Assembly (NCBI RefSeq): GCF_001766835.1
Contig: NZ_LKEU01000010.1
Coordinates: 124,001-188,000, forward strand
From: Acetobacterium wieringae
GTDB taxonomy: Bacteria; Bacillota; Clostridia; Eubacteriales; Eubacteriaceae
Reading direction: 5' to 3'
Length of the DNA stretch: 64,000 nt
Part shown: positions 33,763 through 43,025 of the stretch, piece after piece
Position numbering within the stretch: the first letter of the stretch is position 1
Layout: each line of letters begins with the position of its first letter
Notes under the pieces: model-generated
Database searches by the model: none
Told to the model about the DNA's origin: nothing
What the model saw: only the letters and a program-made list of their open reading frames with translations
Program-made: the position numbers and the translations under genes

Positions 33763-34461
33763 CTACCATTCCAGTTGACTGGCCGGTTTCAATACCGTAT
33801 TGGCGTAGTCTTGACTGATTTGACCGTCTTTGATTTTGATGACACGATGAACCATCTCTTTAATCGCAGTATTATGGGTAACAATGAACATGGTGGTACC
33901 ATATTTTTTATTAATCTTCTCAATCAGCATCAAAATCTCCCGAGATGCCTGATAGTCCAGCGCTCCGGTCGGTTCGTCACACAATAACAGTTCGGGGTTC
34001 TTGATCAGTGCTCTGGCAATGGCACACCGCTGTTGCTGCCCTCCTGATAATTGGGAGGGAAATTTTTTCTGATGCTCGGTTAACCCCAATACTTCCAGCA
34101 GTTCATTGATATCCAGTGGTGTTTTTGTCAGGTATTCGCAAACCTGGATGTTTTCTTTAACCGTAAGATTGGGAACAAGATTATAAAACTGAAAAATAAA
34201 ACCCAGCAAATTTCGTCGGTATAGTGACAATTCTTTGGGATTCAGTTTAGAAATCTCACTATCACTTATTTTTATGCTGCCACTATCGATGGTATCCAAC
34301 CCGCCGATGGTATTAAGCAGGGTCGATTTCCCCGATCCGCTTGGCCCCAATATCGCACAGATTTGACCCTTTTGAATGCCTGTGGATACCCCTTTAAGCA
34401 CTTGGACATAGCTGCCTCCTTCGCCATAACTTTTTTTAATGTCATTCACTTCAATAAACAT
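33763..34461 (-). CDS. ABC transporter ATPase (MacB/LolD-like)
   Basis: 232 residues from the ATG at 34461 (AAGGGG upstream). Walker [11 protein letters not shown]-loop [17 protein letters not shown], signature [15 protein letters not shown], Walker [13 protein letters not shown] and the H-loop IVTHN are all intact. The FQFYNLVP stretch is typical of ATPases serving FtsX-type permeases. A palindrome shared with the upstream tetR gene lies in its promoter region. Confidence 0.95.
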   Translation of the reverse strand: MFIEVNDIKKSYGEGGSYVQVLKGVSTGIQKGQICAILGPSGSGKSTLLNTIGGLDTIDSGSIKISDSEISKLNPKELSLYRRNLLGFIFQFYNLVPNLTVKENIQVCEYLTKTPLDINELLEVLGLTEHQKKFPSQLSGGQQQRCAIARALIKNPELLLCDEPTGALDYQASREILMLIEKINKKYGTTMFIVTHNTAIKEMVHRVIKIKDGQISQDYANTVLKPASQLEW

Positions 34462-34547
34462 TTTTGCCCCTTTCATATTTTAAATATCAATGGCTTTTCT
34501 GAAACTTATTATTGTAGATTAGCCAAAACAATTTGATGTTTGCGTAG

Positions 34548-34562
34548 CATAACAGTGTTATG
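34548..34562. promoter_or_regulatory. Operator upstream of the ABC operon
   Basis: CATAACAGTGTTATG contains the same palindrome (ATAACA-G-TGTTAT) as 35285-35297 in front of the tetR gene. Confidence 0.8.
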
Positions 34563-34636
34563 TTTAATCTAAAAAATAAAATTGAATTCCGGATTCGAAT
34601 TCAATCGTATTTTTCTTTATTTAAAATTTCATCAAA

Positions 34637-35257
34637 TCACTTTTTTAGTATCGCCAGCCAACCTCCGGTCAGGTATTTGGCAATGACCTCGGCTTGAATT
34701 AAGGCTTCTTCTAAAGTCAATCCGTGGGTCAGCAATTGAGCAAAGGACGACGTCTCCAGATGCGCCAGCCAATGCATGGTGTAGGGATTGATCTCATTTT
34801 CTTTTTCATTTTCAGAACTTATGTGATCTAAAAATTGCAACGTGTTTTTTTCCATTAAGTCGACCAGTTCATCATAGAAATTCTCATATGCTGATCCATT
34901 GGCTTTACTGAGAAGTAAAATAAACGCCTCTTTATTGGCATACATATAGGTTACAAACTCTCGCCCCTGCTCTATCCCATCGGCAATTAATGCCTCTGGG
35001 GTCGTTTTTGCCTCCACATAAATAGCTTGCTCTTTTTCAGTATGATGGATAATGATCATTTTTATTTCATCAGCAACTTTTTTAACTAATGCCGCAAACA
35101 GATCGTTCTTATCTTTAAAAAAGAAATACAAGGCTCCCGTTGTAACCCCGGCTTTTTTGCAAATCTTTCGCATTGACGCTTTTTCGTAGCCCAATTCAAG
35201 AAACTCATCCTTGGCAACTTCTAACAATCGTTCTCGTGTTTCTGTTTCATTCCCCAT
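34637..35257 (-). CDS. TetR family regulator of the ABC operon
   Basis: 206 residues. HTH: LLEVAKDEFLELGYEKASMR then KICKKAGVTTGALYFFFKDK. The ligand domain is acidic. It is encoded just upstream of the ATPase/permease genes in the same direction, and a 13-bp palindrome occurs both in its own promoter and in front of the ATPase gene, so it most likely represses both until an exported compound binds. Confidence 0.92.
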   Translation of the reverse strand: MGNETETRERLLEVAKDEFLELGYEKASMRKICKKAGVTTGALYFFFKDKNDLFAALVKKVADEIKMIIIHHTEKEQAIYVEAKTTPEALIADGIEQGREFVTYMYANKEAFILLLSKANGSAYENFYDELVDLMEKNTLQFLDHISSENEKENEINPYTMHWLAHLETSSFAQLLTHGLTLEEALIQAEVIAKYLTGGWLAILKK

Positions 35258-35284
35258 TTTGCACCTTTAGTCTAACTATTTTAG

Positions 35285-35324
35285 ATAACAGTGTTATGTT
35301 ATCATGATAAACCCCTGCTGTCAA
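35285..35324 (-). promoter_or_regulatory. tetR promoter with operator
   Basis: TTGACA (35319-35324), 17 bp, TAACAT (35296-35301); the palindrome ATAACAGTGTTAT (35285-35297) overlaps the downstream edge of the -10. A weak repeat-like GGGGCTGTTTCGTCATAT (35357-35374) lies further upstream. Confidence 0.8.
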
Positions 35325-35457
35325 TCCTTAGCGGTTTCCTGGAGCCATTTATAATTGGGGCTGTTTCGTCATATTTCTTTTTTCATTTGCCGCAATGGTT
35401 TTCGTTGGTGTATACTCATGATGAGTACGTCAAAATCCATTAAAGCAGGTGAATCTT

Positions 35458-36270
35458 ATGCCCGAACTACCAGAAGTCGAAACCGTCCGCCAAACGCTTA
35501 AGAATTTTATTATTGGCAAAACAATTAAAGAAATCCAGGTTTATTATGATCCGATTGTCACCGGAGATTCCGATCATTTTGCCAACACCTTAACCGGCCA
35601 AACCATCTGCGATATTGATCGGATCGGAAAATATCTGATCTTTATTCTGGATCGTGATGCCTTTATTTCTCATTTGCGAATGGAAGGCAAGTATAATATC
35701 GTCGACGCATCAACGCCGCTAAACAAGCATGAACACCTGAGCTTTATCTTTCGTGATGGCTCTGAATTACGTTATCAGGACACCCGTAAATTTGGTCGTC
35801 TGGAACTGGTCAACAAAGACACCTATCGTCAGGATCTACCGCTTGCCAAGCTTGGCCCCGAGCCCTGGGATGCCGATCCTGAAACGATCTATGCCAAAAT
35901 ACATAAGAGCAATCTGCCGATTAAAACCTTGCTATTGGATCAAACCATTATGACTGGAATCGGCAATATTTACGCCAATGAAATCTGTTTTACGCTTAAA
36001 ATCGATCCCCGTACCCCGGGAAAACGTCTCAGTAAAAGGCGGGTGGCCGAGTTAATCACCATATCCCGGGAAATTTTGGAACAGGCCATCGCCCAGGGCG
36101 GCACCACCATTCATTCCTTTGATGCCAATGGCATTACCGGTTTGTTTCAGCTGCAGTTAAACGTCCATACCCAAAAAATCTGCCCGGTATGTCAGGGAAC
36201 CATCACCAAAGAAATGGTTCGTGGCCGGGGAACCTATTATTGTAAAACCTGCCAGAAAAAGAAGGGTTAG
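35458..36270 (+). CDS. mutM: Formamidopyrimidine-DNA glycosylase
   Basis: 270 residues. The start must be the ATG at 35458, since Pro2 is the catalytic nucleophile (MPELPEVETV). Also present are the catalytic Glu pair (E3, E6), LRMEGKY, the helix-two-turn-helix region DQTIMTGIGNIYANEICF, and the C-terminal zinc finger CPVCQGTITKEMVRGRGTYY followed by CKTC. Removes 8-oxoguanine and formamidopyrimidines and nicks the abasic site. Single-gene unit closed by a strong terminator. Confidence 0.95.
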   Translation: MPELPEVETVRQTLKNFIIGKTIKEIQVYYDPIVTGDSDHFANTLTGQTICDIDRIGKYLIFILDRDAFISHLRMEGKYNIVDASTPLNKHEHLSFIFRDGSELRYQDTRKFGRLELVNKDTYRQDLPLAKLGPEPWDADPETIYAKIHKSNLPIKTLLLDQTIMTGIGNIYANEICFTLKIDPRTPGKRLSKRRVAELITISREILEQAIAQGGTTIHSFDANGITGLFQLQLNVHTQKICPVCQGTITKEMVRGRGTYYCKTCQKKKG

Positions 36271-36374
36271 CCGCCATCGGCTCCATATGATTACTTATAA
36301 CTGTTTTGTCATTAAACATTGCCGGAAAATTATGCATCCGCCCGGCCAACAGCCACAAAACCACACCAAGAATT

Positions 36375-36428
36375 AAAAAACCGTCTCCAGGCGCCCACAA
36401 AAGCGCTCCTGGAGACGGTTTTTTCTTG
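36375..36428. terminator. Strong bidirectional terminator
   Basis: Stem of about 20 bp (AAAACCGTCTCCAGG...CCTGGAGACGGTTTT) flanked by A's and T's, between convergent mutM and the binding-protein gene. Confidence 0.92.
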
Positions 36429-36487
36429 ATAACGTGATCTGGTCAATCGAAGGAGCCAACGTTTTTAAATCGTGTCGGTGCTGACGG

Positions 36488-38857
36488 CTATTTCATCTCC
36501 AGCACGCCTGGCTTCAGCAGATCCTGGCTGTATAGGCCATTATTTTCCCAATAATATGCCTCCGCTGCTGGCATCAGATGATAGAATTTATAGTAACCGA
36601 TCTGTCGGTCGCCATTCCGATCGAGTTTGAGCACCCCACCAAGACCATGAAAGCCAGCTTTGGCAAGATATCCGTTAAGTACCTCAGGACTTACGTTACT
36701 GCCTTCCTGAAGATAGGCACAACCCAGTAACCAAATCCCGTCAAAGGAGCTGATCAGACTTTCCTTAAGCGGGCCGTCAACTTCCAGTTCGTCGTTGATA
36801 ACGTAATAAAGAGGATCAAACTTATCCCCATAGGGACTAAAATCAATTGTTGTGTAATCAAGCTGGGCAGCCGTTTCGGCAGCCTCCGAATCATTTTGCA
36901 GGGCCTTTGACGAAGCCGAACTGTCGGTACCGTACCATTTAAGCTGACGTAAGTTACTGTCTTTTGGCAACGCTTTAAAAAGCTCCACCACTTCATTGTA
37001 CGAAACCGTCAGAACCGCCGTTTTAGCTGGATCACTGGTTACCAGTGCCGCCTCTGCCATCGATACCGGCATGGCCAGATCCGGATTGGTGGCATCGTAA
37101 CCAAGGGCTACCACCTCACCGGCAAAACCGGCTTTCATCTGATTGACCATCGCCTGGCCATAGCTGTCATCCGCATAAAGGATAATCAGCTCGTCAATCC
37201 CCCGCTGGGCTAACAGCGTCGACAGCGCTTTGGTCTCAACCCCGTCATTCAGCACCAGACGATAGAGCCGATCGGTCTGAGCCAGTGCCATACTTGATGA
37301 GAGCGGTGAAATGGCAGTAATTCCGGCTGCATCAAACACCGGCTTAACAGCCTCTAACTCAGCACTGTTAATTGGTCCAATAATACTATTTATTCCCTGC
37401 GCCGTCAGGGTCTTAGCTGCCGCAACGGCCTGAGCATTGTCACTGCCTGTATCCTCGACCATAAGAGTCAGGCTTAAATCCGTGTTGCGGCTTTTTGCAT
37501 AATTGTTAAACTGATCCACCGCATATTCAAGGATCATTTTTATTTCTTCACCATTCTCACTCCGGTTTCCCGTTAGCGGCAATAATGCGCCTATTTTGAC
37601 TTCGCCACCAATTGGCGAAATTTTTTCTTCAATCGTCTGAACAATCGGCTCGCCGGCTCCGAGGCTGACAACATGGCCCATACACTTCCAGCGGTAGGCA
37701 TCACCCTCTTTGATGCAAACATAGCGCATATACTTTGAGCCCTTGGTATCACCATTTTCGTCCATCGTGTTAAAGGAGCCAAAAGCATTTCGAAAGTTTG
37801 CCGCCTGGGTTACCAATCCGGATTTTAAAACCTCATACTCGGGGTTTGCTCCAACCACGCCGTAGGTATCGGCCAACAGCCATAAGGCATCCCAGGTTGT
37901 GATTGCATAAGGGGAATCGTCACTGGCACCATCAAGCCGGGCTCGCAGATAAGGCAGGGCATCAAGATCAATGCCCTGATCTCCCAGGGTTAACCCCTCC
38001 ATTGCTGTTTGTTCCAGAAAAGCCGCCACTTTCTGGTTCTCAACAATTGTCTGATTACCGATAATATCAGCGCTGGCATACCATTTCATTGCCGATAGCT
38101 TTTGATCATCTAATAGATTGACAATCAAATCAGCCGCCATCTGGCTGGGCGCCACCACGACCACCGCCGTCGACGTATTGCTCGCTCCGGCTGCCAATGA
38201 CTTAATTGTCTCAGAAACGGTGGGATTTTTGGCGCTCTCAGCGGTAATCGCCACTGAGCCAAGAACCTCTATGTTCTGGGCAAAAGCCATTTCATTCAGA
38301 TAATCGTTATAGCCCCGACCATAGGTGTCATCAACAAAGATCGTTATCAGACTGTCGATCTGCTGGCCATTTTTAATGATCCGGGTGAGACCATCAACCT
38401 GACTTTTGTCGGTACCAACCATTCGAAAGAAGTGATCCGACAATGACAGTTCTCTGGCCGTTGCCGACGGACTGAGCAGCAGCATTCCATTGGTATTGGC
38501 GTAGTCCAGCACCGCCAAGGCTTCCTCACTGATCATCGGACCGATTACCGTTGTGATTCCGGAATTTTTCAGGTTTTCCAGTTCTGCCAGCGCGGTGCCC
38601 GGATCACTCTGGGTGTCACGGATTTCAAGCTCAATTTTTAGGCCCTGGTCGGCGAGGTAGCGGTTGACATACGGCAGTGTTGCCTCAAGGGCTTTGTTGG
38701 CAGCCGTCCCGGTGGCCTTCCAGGTACCGGTTTCCGGAAGCAGAACTCCAACCTTGATCGTCGCAAGATCCGTCACATCAGCCGTCTTTGGCAGCAACGC
38801 CGATGCCCCCATGGCCAACACAAAAACAAGCAATAGCGTAATGACTGATTTTTTCAT
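36488..38857 (-). CDS. Secreted protein with two fused LivJ-type ligand-binding domains
   Basis: 789 residues, twice the usual size. A signal peptide (KKSVITLLLVFVLAMGASAL) precedes domain 1 (about 31-395, starting IKVGVLLPETGTWKATG) and domain 2 (about 415-775, starting VKIGALLPLTGNRSENG). Both show the Peripla_BP_6 pattern, including VIGPMISEEA/IIGPINSAEL, SPSAT/SPLSS and VDDTYGRGY/ADDSYGQAM. No lipobox Cys is seen. No permease or ATPase for branched-chain-type uptake is nearby; the gene lies 90 bases after a diguanylate cyclase, so sensing rather than uptake is possible. AGAGGAG precedes the start. Confidence 0.85.
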   Translation of the reverse strand: MKKSVITLLLVFVLAMGASALLPKTADVTDLATIKVGVLLPETGTWKATGTAANKALEATLPYVNRYLADQGLKIELEIRDTQSDPGTALAELENLKNSGITTVIGPMISEEALAVLDYANTNGMLLLSPSATARELSLSDHFFRMVGTDKSQVDGLTRIIKNGQQIDSLITIFVDDTYGRGYNDYLNEMAFAQNIEVLGSVAITAESAKNPTVSETIKSLAAGASNTSTAVVVVAPSQMAADLIVNLLDDQKLSAMKWYASADIIGNQTIVENQKVAAFLEQTAMEGLTLGDQGIDLDALPYLRARLDGASDDSPYAITTWDALWLLADTYGVVGANPEYEVLKSGLVTQAANFRNAFGSFNTMDENGDTKGSKYMRYVCIKEGDAYRWKCMGHVVSLGAGEPIVQTIEEKISPIGGEVKIGALLPLTGNRSENGEEIKMILEYAVDQFNNYAKSRNTDLSLTLMVEDTGSDNAQAVAAAKTLTAQGINSIIGPINSAELEAVKPVFDAAGITAISPLSSSMALAQTDRLYRLVLNDGVETKALSTLLAQRGIDELIILYADDSYGQAMVNQMKAGFAGEVVALGYDATNPDLAMPVSMAEAALVTSDPAKTAVLTVSYNEVVELFKALPKDSNLRQLKWYGTDSSASSKALQNDSEAAETAAQLDYTTIDFSPYGDKFDPLYYVINDELEVDGPLKESLISSFDGIWLLGCAYLQEGSNVSPEVLNGYLAKAGFHGLGGVLKLDRNGDRQIGYYKFYHLMPAAEAYYWENNGLYSQDLLKPGVLEMK

Positions 38858-38947
38858 TGTTCTCCTCTTTTCTTTTATTCAATACGTAATCGATTTTTCA
38901 TCGTTCAACTTATTAGCCGAAACGAATTTAAAAACAGCGTTTTTGTC

Positions 38948-40480
38948 TCAATGGGCGATAACTGTCCGGTTTCTTCCCGAGTGCTTGGCCTGATAGAGGG
39001 CGTGGTCGGCGTGATTAATCAGGGCATCAAAATCAGTGGTTGTCTGATCACGTTCTGCCACGCCAATACTGACTGTCACCGTGATGCATTTTTCTCCAAA
39101 TATCGTGGTCTTTTGTGCCACTGCTTTCCGGAAATCCTCAGCTTTTGCATAGGCCTTTTCAGCATCGGTGTTTAACAACACAACCGCAAACTCTTCTCCG
39201 CCAATCCGGCCGACAATGTCGGTACCCCGGAAGGCCTCCTTAAGCATCGCTGAAAAATTTCGAAGTACGGCATCGCCGCCATGATGACCATACGAATCGT
39301 TGATTTTCTTAAAAAAATCGATATCCATCATCAGCACTGACAACGTTTCCTGGACGGATCGGGCCTGCTGGTCGGCCTTTTCGGCACACTCCCTAAAGCG
39401 TCGTCGATTATTGAGACCGGTGAGTTCATCAGTATTGGCGATTTCTGTCAGCCGCTGTTTCAAACTTTCCCGCTCCGTGACATCTTCAAAGGTGATCAGA
39501 TGACCAACAGTTTCTTTTTTGTTTTGAATACTGCGGGTGTTGATGTTAACATAACGGTCTTCTTTGGCAACACTGAAATGACAAACCTGATCCTCCGAAT
39601 TCTTGATACGCTCCCACAAATCCGGATGTTTCGCCAACAGAATTTCCAATTGGTCTTCTTTTAGCGACGCATTGAACCAACTAAAAAACGTGATGCTGGC
39701 TTCGTTAAAGTCGACAACCCGATAAAAACGATTCATTAAAATCAGACCAGCGCTGCTATCCTCAAAAACTCGTTCCCGGGCGAGATCTTTAATTTCTAAA
39801 AAATTGTACCGTGTTAAGGATAAATTGATTAACAATACGCAGGGCGGCAAAATCAATGCCGTATAGTCAATCCCGATGCCGAAAAGATTCACCGTCACCA
39901 ACAGCAACGCCAGATATGGCAATACCGAAGCCAGCAGCAGTAGTCTGAACTGGATTCTTTCATCACCCGTGCTGTTTCGAAAACGCTGAACATAAAACCA
40001 GGTGCATAAAACCAAGGTAATCAGCACATAGGCCGTCTGAATATAATACCATGGGCCCTTGATCAAGAGCATGTAGTTGACCCCCATAAACTGATGAATC
40101 CCAATTTGGCTGTAATATAAATGATGCCAGTCGTTGGATAGGCGCAGCAGAAATGTGAAAATCGGAATCGCAAAGACCACCAGACCACCAAATCCCTGGA
40201 GGAATTTGCCCTTGCCGGTGTACAACATGCTCACCATTAACCACAACGCCGGAAAAAACGGAATCCCGAAATATTGCACCTGATTCCAGAAATACATATC
40301 CTGGAGTGAGCTGGCATTGATTTCCACCAGATACCCCAGCAGATAAATCTGCAAGGTCAGACTGAGTGCTCCAAAGGCTTTAGCATAGCTTGATTTACCC
40401 CGGACAAACGAATTGATAAACATAAAGGAAAGCAATAAAACCCCAATATATAGATAAATACTGACAAACTTAATAATCAT
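38948..40480 (-). CDS. Diguanylate cyclase with 7TM sensor and PAS domain
   Basis: 510 residues. Residues 1-~225 hold about seven membrane helices like the N-terminal 7TM module of some histidine kinases; ~230-330 is a PAS domain (LARERVFEDSSAGLILMNRF); ~345-505 is a GGDEF domain with NTDELTGLNNRRRF and the catalytic GRIGGEEFAVVL (~425). Makes the second messenger c-di-GMP. AGGAGG precedes the start. Same strand and 90 bases before the double binding-protein gene, which may supply the signal. Confidence 0.9.
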   Translation of the reverse strand: MIIKFVSIYLYIGVLLLSFMFINSFVRGKSSYAKAFGALSLTLQIYLLGYLVEINASSLQDMYFWNQVQYFGIPFFPALWLMVSMLYTGKGKFLQGFGGLVVFAIPIFTFLLRLSNDWHHLYYSQIGIHQFMGVNYMLLIKGPWYYIQTAYVLITLVLCTWFYVQRFRNSTGDERIQFRLLLLASVLPYLALLLVTVNLFGIGIDYTALILPPCVLLINLSLTRYNFLEIKDLARERVFEDSSAGLILMNRFYRVVDFNEASITFFSWFNASLKEDQLEILLAKHPDLWERIKNSEDQVCHFSVAKEDRYVNINTRSIQNKKETVGHLITFEDVTERESLKQRLTEIANTDELTGLNNRRRFRECAEKADQQARSVQETLSVLMMDIDFFKKINDSYGHHGGDAVLRNFSAMLKEAFRGTDIVGRIGGEEFAVVLLNTDAEKAYAKAEDFRKAVAQKTTIFGEKCITVTVSIGVAERDQTTTDFDALINHADHALYQAKHSGRNRTVIAH

Positions 40481-40636
40481 TTTGCTTTTTAGACCTCCTG
40501 ATCTGGATCACTTGTCTGATATGGCCTTTATCAAAAGTACGATTATCCCACTTGGATTCGAACCCATAAGCACGCGGAAGATGTCCCTACTATTTAAGAT
40601 GAATTATACTTTAAATACTAACAAAGCACAAGAAAT

Positions 40637-40675
40637 GAAAAAAACAGCGGTCAACCCAAACCCGCTGTTTTTCTT
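40637..40675. terminator. Bidirectional terminator
   Basis: Stem AAAAACAGCGG / CCGCTGTTTTT, 11-base loop, after the MFS gene on the minus strand. Confidence 0.85.
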
Positions 40676-40688
40676 ATCCATTATTGAC

Positions 40689-42152
40689 TCAGTCCTGACT
40701 TGGCCGCATCTCTTTGTCTGGAACCATCGCTTCCTCCCGTACCCGGGACTTTTTACCAATCAGCCGCAATAGCGTTAATACCGCGCCAAACAGACAGATC
40801 GCTGCCGCTGTCGTATAAACGATTTGCATACCATTAATAAAGGCGCCATTTTGGCCAACCACATAATCGGTGACCCGGTAGCCCAACTCCCCGCTCATGC
40901 TGCCATAAAGCAAGGTGGTTGCCAATGCAATCCCACAAACCATCCCCATATTCCTTACCAGGGCATTGATGCTCCCGGCAATCCCCAACTGATGTCTACT
41001 TACCGTCGACATGATCAGGGAATTATTTGGCGACTGAAACAAGCCCATCCCCACTGATAAGATGACAATAAAAATAACCATGGTCATCAGGGAAGACTGC
41101 TCCGTCAGGGTCGCCATTAAAAATAAACCCAGACTGATCAGCAACAGACCGATGAAGGTTAACAATTCTGAGCCAATTTTATCAGAAACATGACCGCTGA
41201 GTGGTGCCAGAACGGTTAAAACCAAAGGGAAAATCATCATAACCAGCCCCGCCTGCTCCGGTGAGTAGATCATCACATCCTGCAGATAGAAGGGCTGAAT
41301 AATACTGTTGCAGAAAAGCCCCACAAAGGTAATAAACGCACAAAAGATGCTTAGTGAAAATAATTTATTCTTAAAGATAGCCAAAGGAATCAAGGGGTTT
41401 TCCCGTTTTTTTTCGACCCTGATAAAGGCAATAAACGACAGGATTGAAACGATAAAGCCCGTTAGGATCAACGGATTTAAAAAGCCCAGACTGGGTACCT
41501 GCCCCAGGGCCACAAATAAGGGCACGATACTGAACATGAACAGAACTGCCCCCAGCACATCCAACCGCTCTGTGGTTTTTTTATTACTTCTTGGCAGCAG
41601 CTTAAGGGCAAAGAATAGAACCACTACCCCCACTGGAACATTGATCAGAAAGATATATTCCCAACTGGCGGCCCCGACAATGATGCCTCCCAATCCGGGG
41701 CCAACCAACGATCCCAGGGCTACGGATGTGCCGGTTAAACCCAGGGCCTTGCCCCGCTCAGTGGCCGGAAAAACCTGGGTGATAATGCCCTGATTATTGG
41801 CCATGGTTGCAGCGGCGCCAACCGCCTGAACAATCCGGGCACCAATCAGCACCGGAAAGGAACTGGTAATCCCACAGAGCAGTGACCCCAGGGTAAACAT
41901 GGCAATACCAAAGGTGAAAATTCTGGTCTTGCCCAGCATGTCTCCCAGTTTTCCAAAGATCAAAATAATTCCGACAATAACAATCAGATAGCTGGTCACC
42001 ACCAGCTGAATCTGTGCGGTATCGACATCCATTGCCCGGGCCATCTGAGGCAGCGCGACATTGACGATGCTGCTGTCCAGGGTGGCCATAAAGGTCGACA
42101 TCACTACAATCAGCAGAATCGGCCATTTATTTTTTTCATAACTTTTTTCCAT
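40689..42152 (-). CDS. MFS efflux transporter, DHA2 (EmrB/QacA) type
   Basis: 487 residues with about 14 membrane helices. Motifs: TFMATLDSSIVNVALPQMAR (helix 1, motif D1), FGKLGDMLGKTRIF (motif A) and GLTGTSVALGSLVGPGLGGI (motif C, antiporter). It would expel hydrophobic drugs by proton exchange. It starts directly after the stop of the MarR gene, so the two form an operon and the exporter is probably induced when MarR is released. Confidence 0.92.
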   Translation of the reverse strand: MEKSYEKNKWPILLIVVMSTFMATLDSSIVNVALPQMARAMDVDTAQIQLVVTSYLIVIVGIILIFGKLGDMLGKTRIFTFGIAMFTLGSLLCGITSSFPVLIGARIVQAVGAAATMANNQGIITQVFPATERGKALGLTGTSVALGSLVGPGLGGIIVGAASWEYIFLINVPVGVVVLFFALKLLPRSNKKTTERLDVLGAVLFMFSIVPLFVALGQVPSLGFLNPLILTGFIVSILSFIAFIRVEKKRENPLIPLAIFKNKLFSLSIFCAFITFVGLFCNSIIQPFYLQDVMIYSPEQAGLVMMIFPLVLTVLAPLSGHVSDKIGSELLTFIGLLLISLGLFLMATLTEQSSLMTMVIFIVILSVGMGLFQSPNNSLIMSTVSRHQLGIAGSINALVRNMGMVCGIALATTLLYGSMSGELGYRVTDYVVGQNGAFINGMQIVYTTAAAICLFGAVLTLLRLIGKKSRVREEAMVPDKEMRPSQD

Positions 42153-42596
42153 TTATTCCTCCTCGGCCCTGAGCTGCTGGGTTCGCATAAAGATTTTTTT
42201 CATCGCTACCAGGGTCACAGCCTTCTCTTCCGGGGTTAAATCGACTGAGATCAAGTCCACGATCTCCTGAATATCCCTGTGCATCTTGGGTAATACGGCT
42301 CTGGCTTTTTCGGTCAGATACAATTGATAGGCCCGACAATCCCCATCTTTACCGACTTTATAAACATATTCCAGCTCAATCAGCCGTTTAATCGTGCGGG
42401 TGGTCATGGCCTTGTCGTTGCCGATTTTTCGGCTGAGCTGATGAAGACTGACACCCTCATTTTTCTCCAGAATAAAAAGATAGGGCATTGAACCACTGCT
42501 TAAGCCATATTTTTTCATTACCTTGTCCAGTTGAATCTGATTATTGCGAAATATTTTATTATTGAGCATAATAAAATGCATGTTTTCAATTTCCAA
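42153..42596 (-). CDS. MarR family regulator
   Basis: 147 residues. Winged helix: YLFILEKNEGVSLHQLSRKI then GNDKAMTTRTIKRLIELEYV, wing VGKDGDCRAYQLYLTEKA. Encoded immediately before the MFS exporter. Two TTGAC-type palindromes overlap its promoter, suggesting autorepression relieved by an exported compound. Confidence 0.92.
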   Translation of the reverse strand: MEIENMHFIMLNNKIFRNNQIQLDKVMKKYGLSSGSMPYLFILEKNEGVSLHQLSRKIGNDKAMTTRTIKRLIELEYVYKVGKDGDCRAYQLYLTEKARAVLPKMHRDIQEIVDLISVDLTPEEKAVTLVAMKKIFMRTQQLRAEEE

Positions 42597-42616
42597 TTGT
42601 CCTACTCCTTCTAATA

Positions 42617-42661
42617 TTGACTTGTCAACATTATTATAATTCCTTTGCGTTGAGTTGTCAA
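42617..42661 (-). promoter_or_regulatory. Promoter and MarR operators
   Basis: TTGACA (42656-42661), 17 bp, TATAAT (42633-42638). TTGACTTGTCAA (42617-42628) and TTGAGTTGTCAA (42650-42661) are matching palindromes on either side. Confidence 0.85.
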
Positions 42662-42835
42662 CTTTTTGCCGACGTTTCCATATCTTGCTCAGCGATTCTT
42701 TGAATCTGATCGCTGCTACCGAATCATTCTCATAAAATATGTTACATGCTGTCTATTTTATCCACTTCTGATTATACTTCTCCCCATTGCAATAACGTCA
42801 CAATGAATTAAATTCATTTAAAACAAAAAATTAAA

Positions 42836-43025
42836 TTGAATTTACTAAAATGATTGGATATAATATTTGAGGTACGTAAGCAGATTCGATTGAATACCCA
42901 GGCTGTGAAGAGTAACAGCATCTACAAAACGTAGATCAGCGGTAAAATCATTCAAGGAAAAGTGGTGAAAAATGACCTGAATTATTGTTTAAACACATTT
43001 TAATTTATGATCAAAGGAGTATTAC
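42836..43025 (+). promoter_or_regulatory. Chemoreceptor promoter and ~155-nt leader
   Basis: TTGAAT (42836-42841), 17 bp, TATAAT (42859-42864). The leader contains a small hairpin (ATCTAC-AAAA-CGTAGAT, ~42922) and GC-richer stretches unlike the surrounding AT-rich spacer. It does not match any riboswitch I know. Nothing seen in 42662-42835. Confidence 0.55.

Noticed and set aside
36203..36400. 65-codon minus-strand frame with a hydrophobic stretch (LILGVVLWLLAGRM)
   Set aside because: It starts in the strong terminator and overlaps the mutM 3' end; at most a remnant of a membrane protein.
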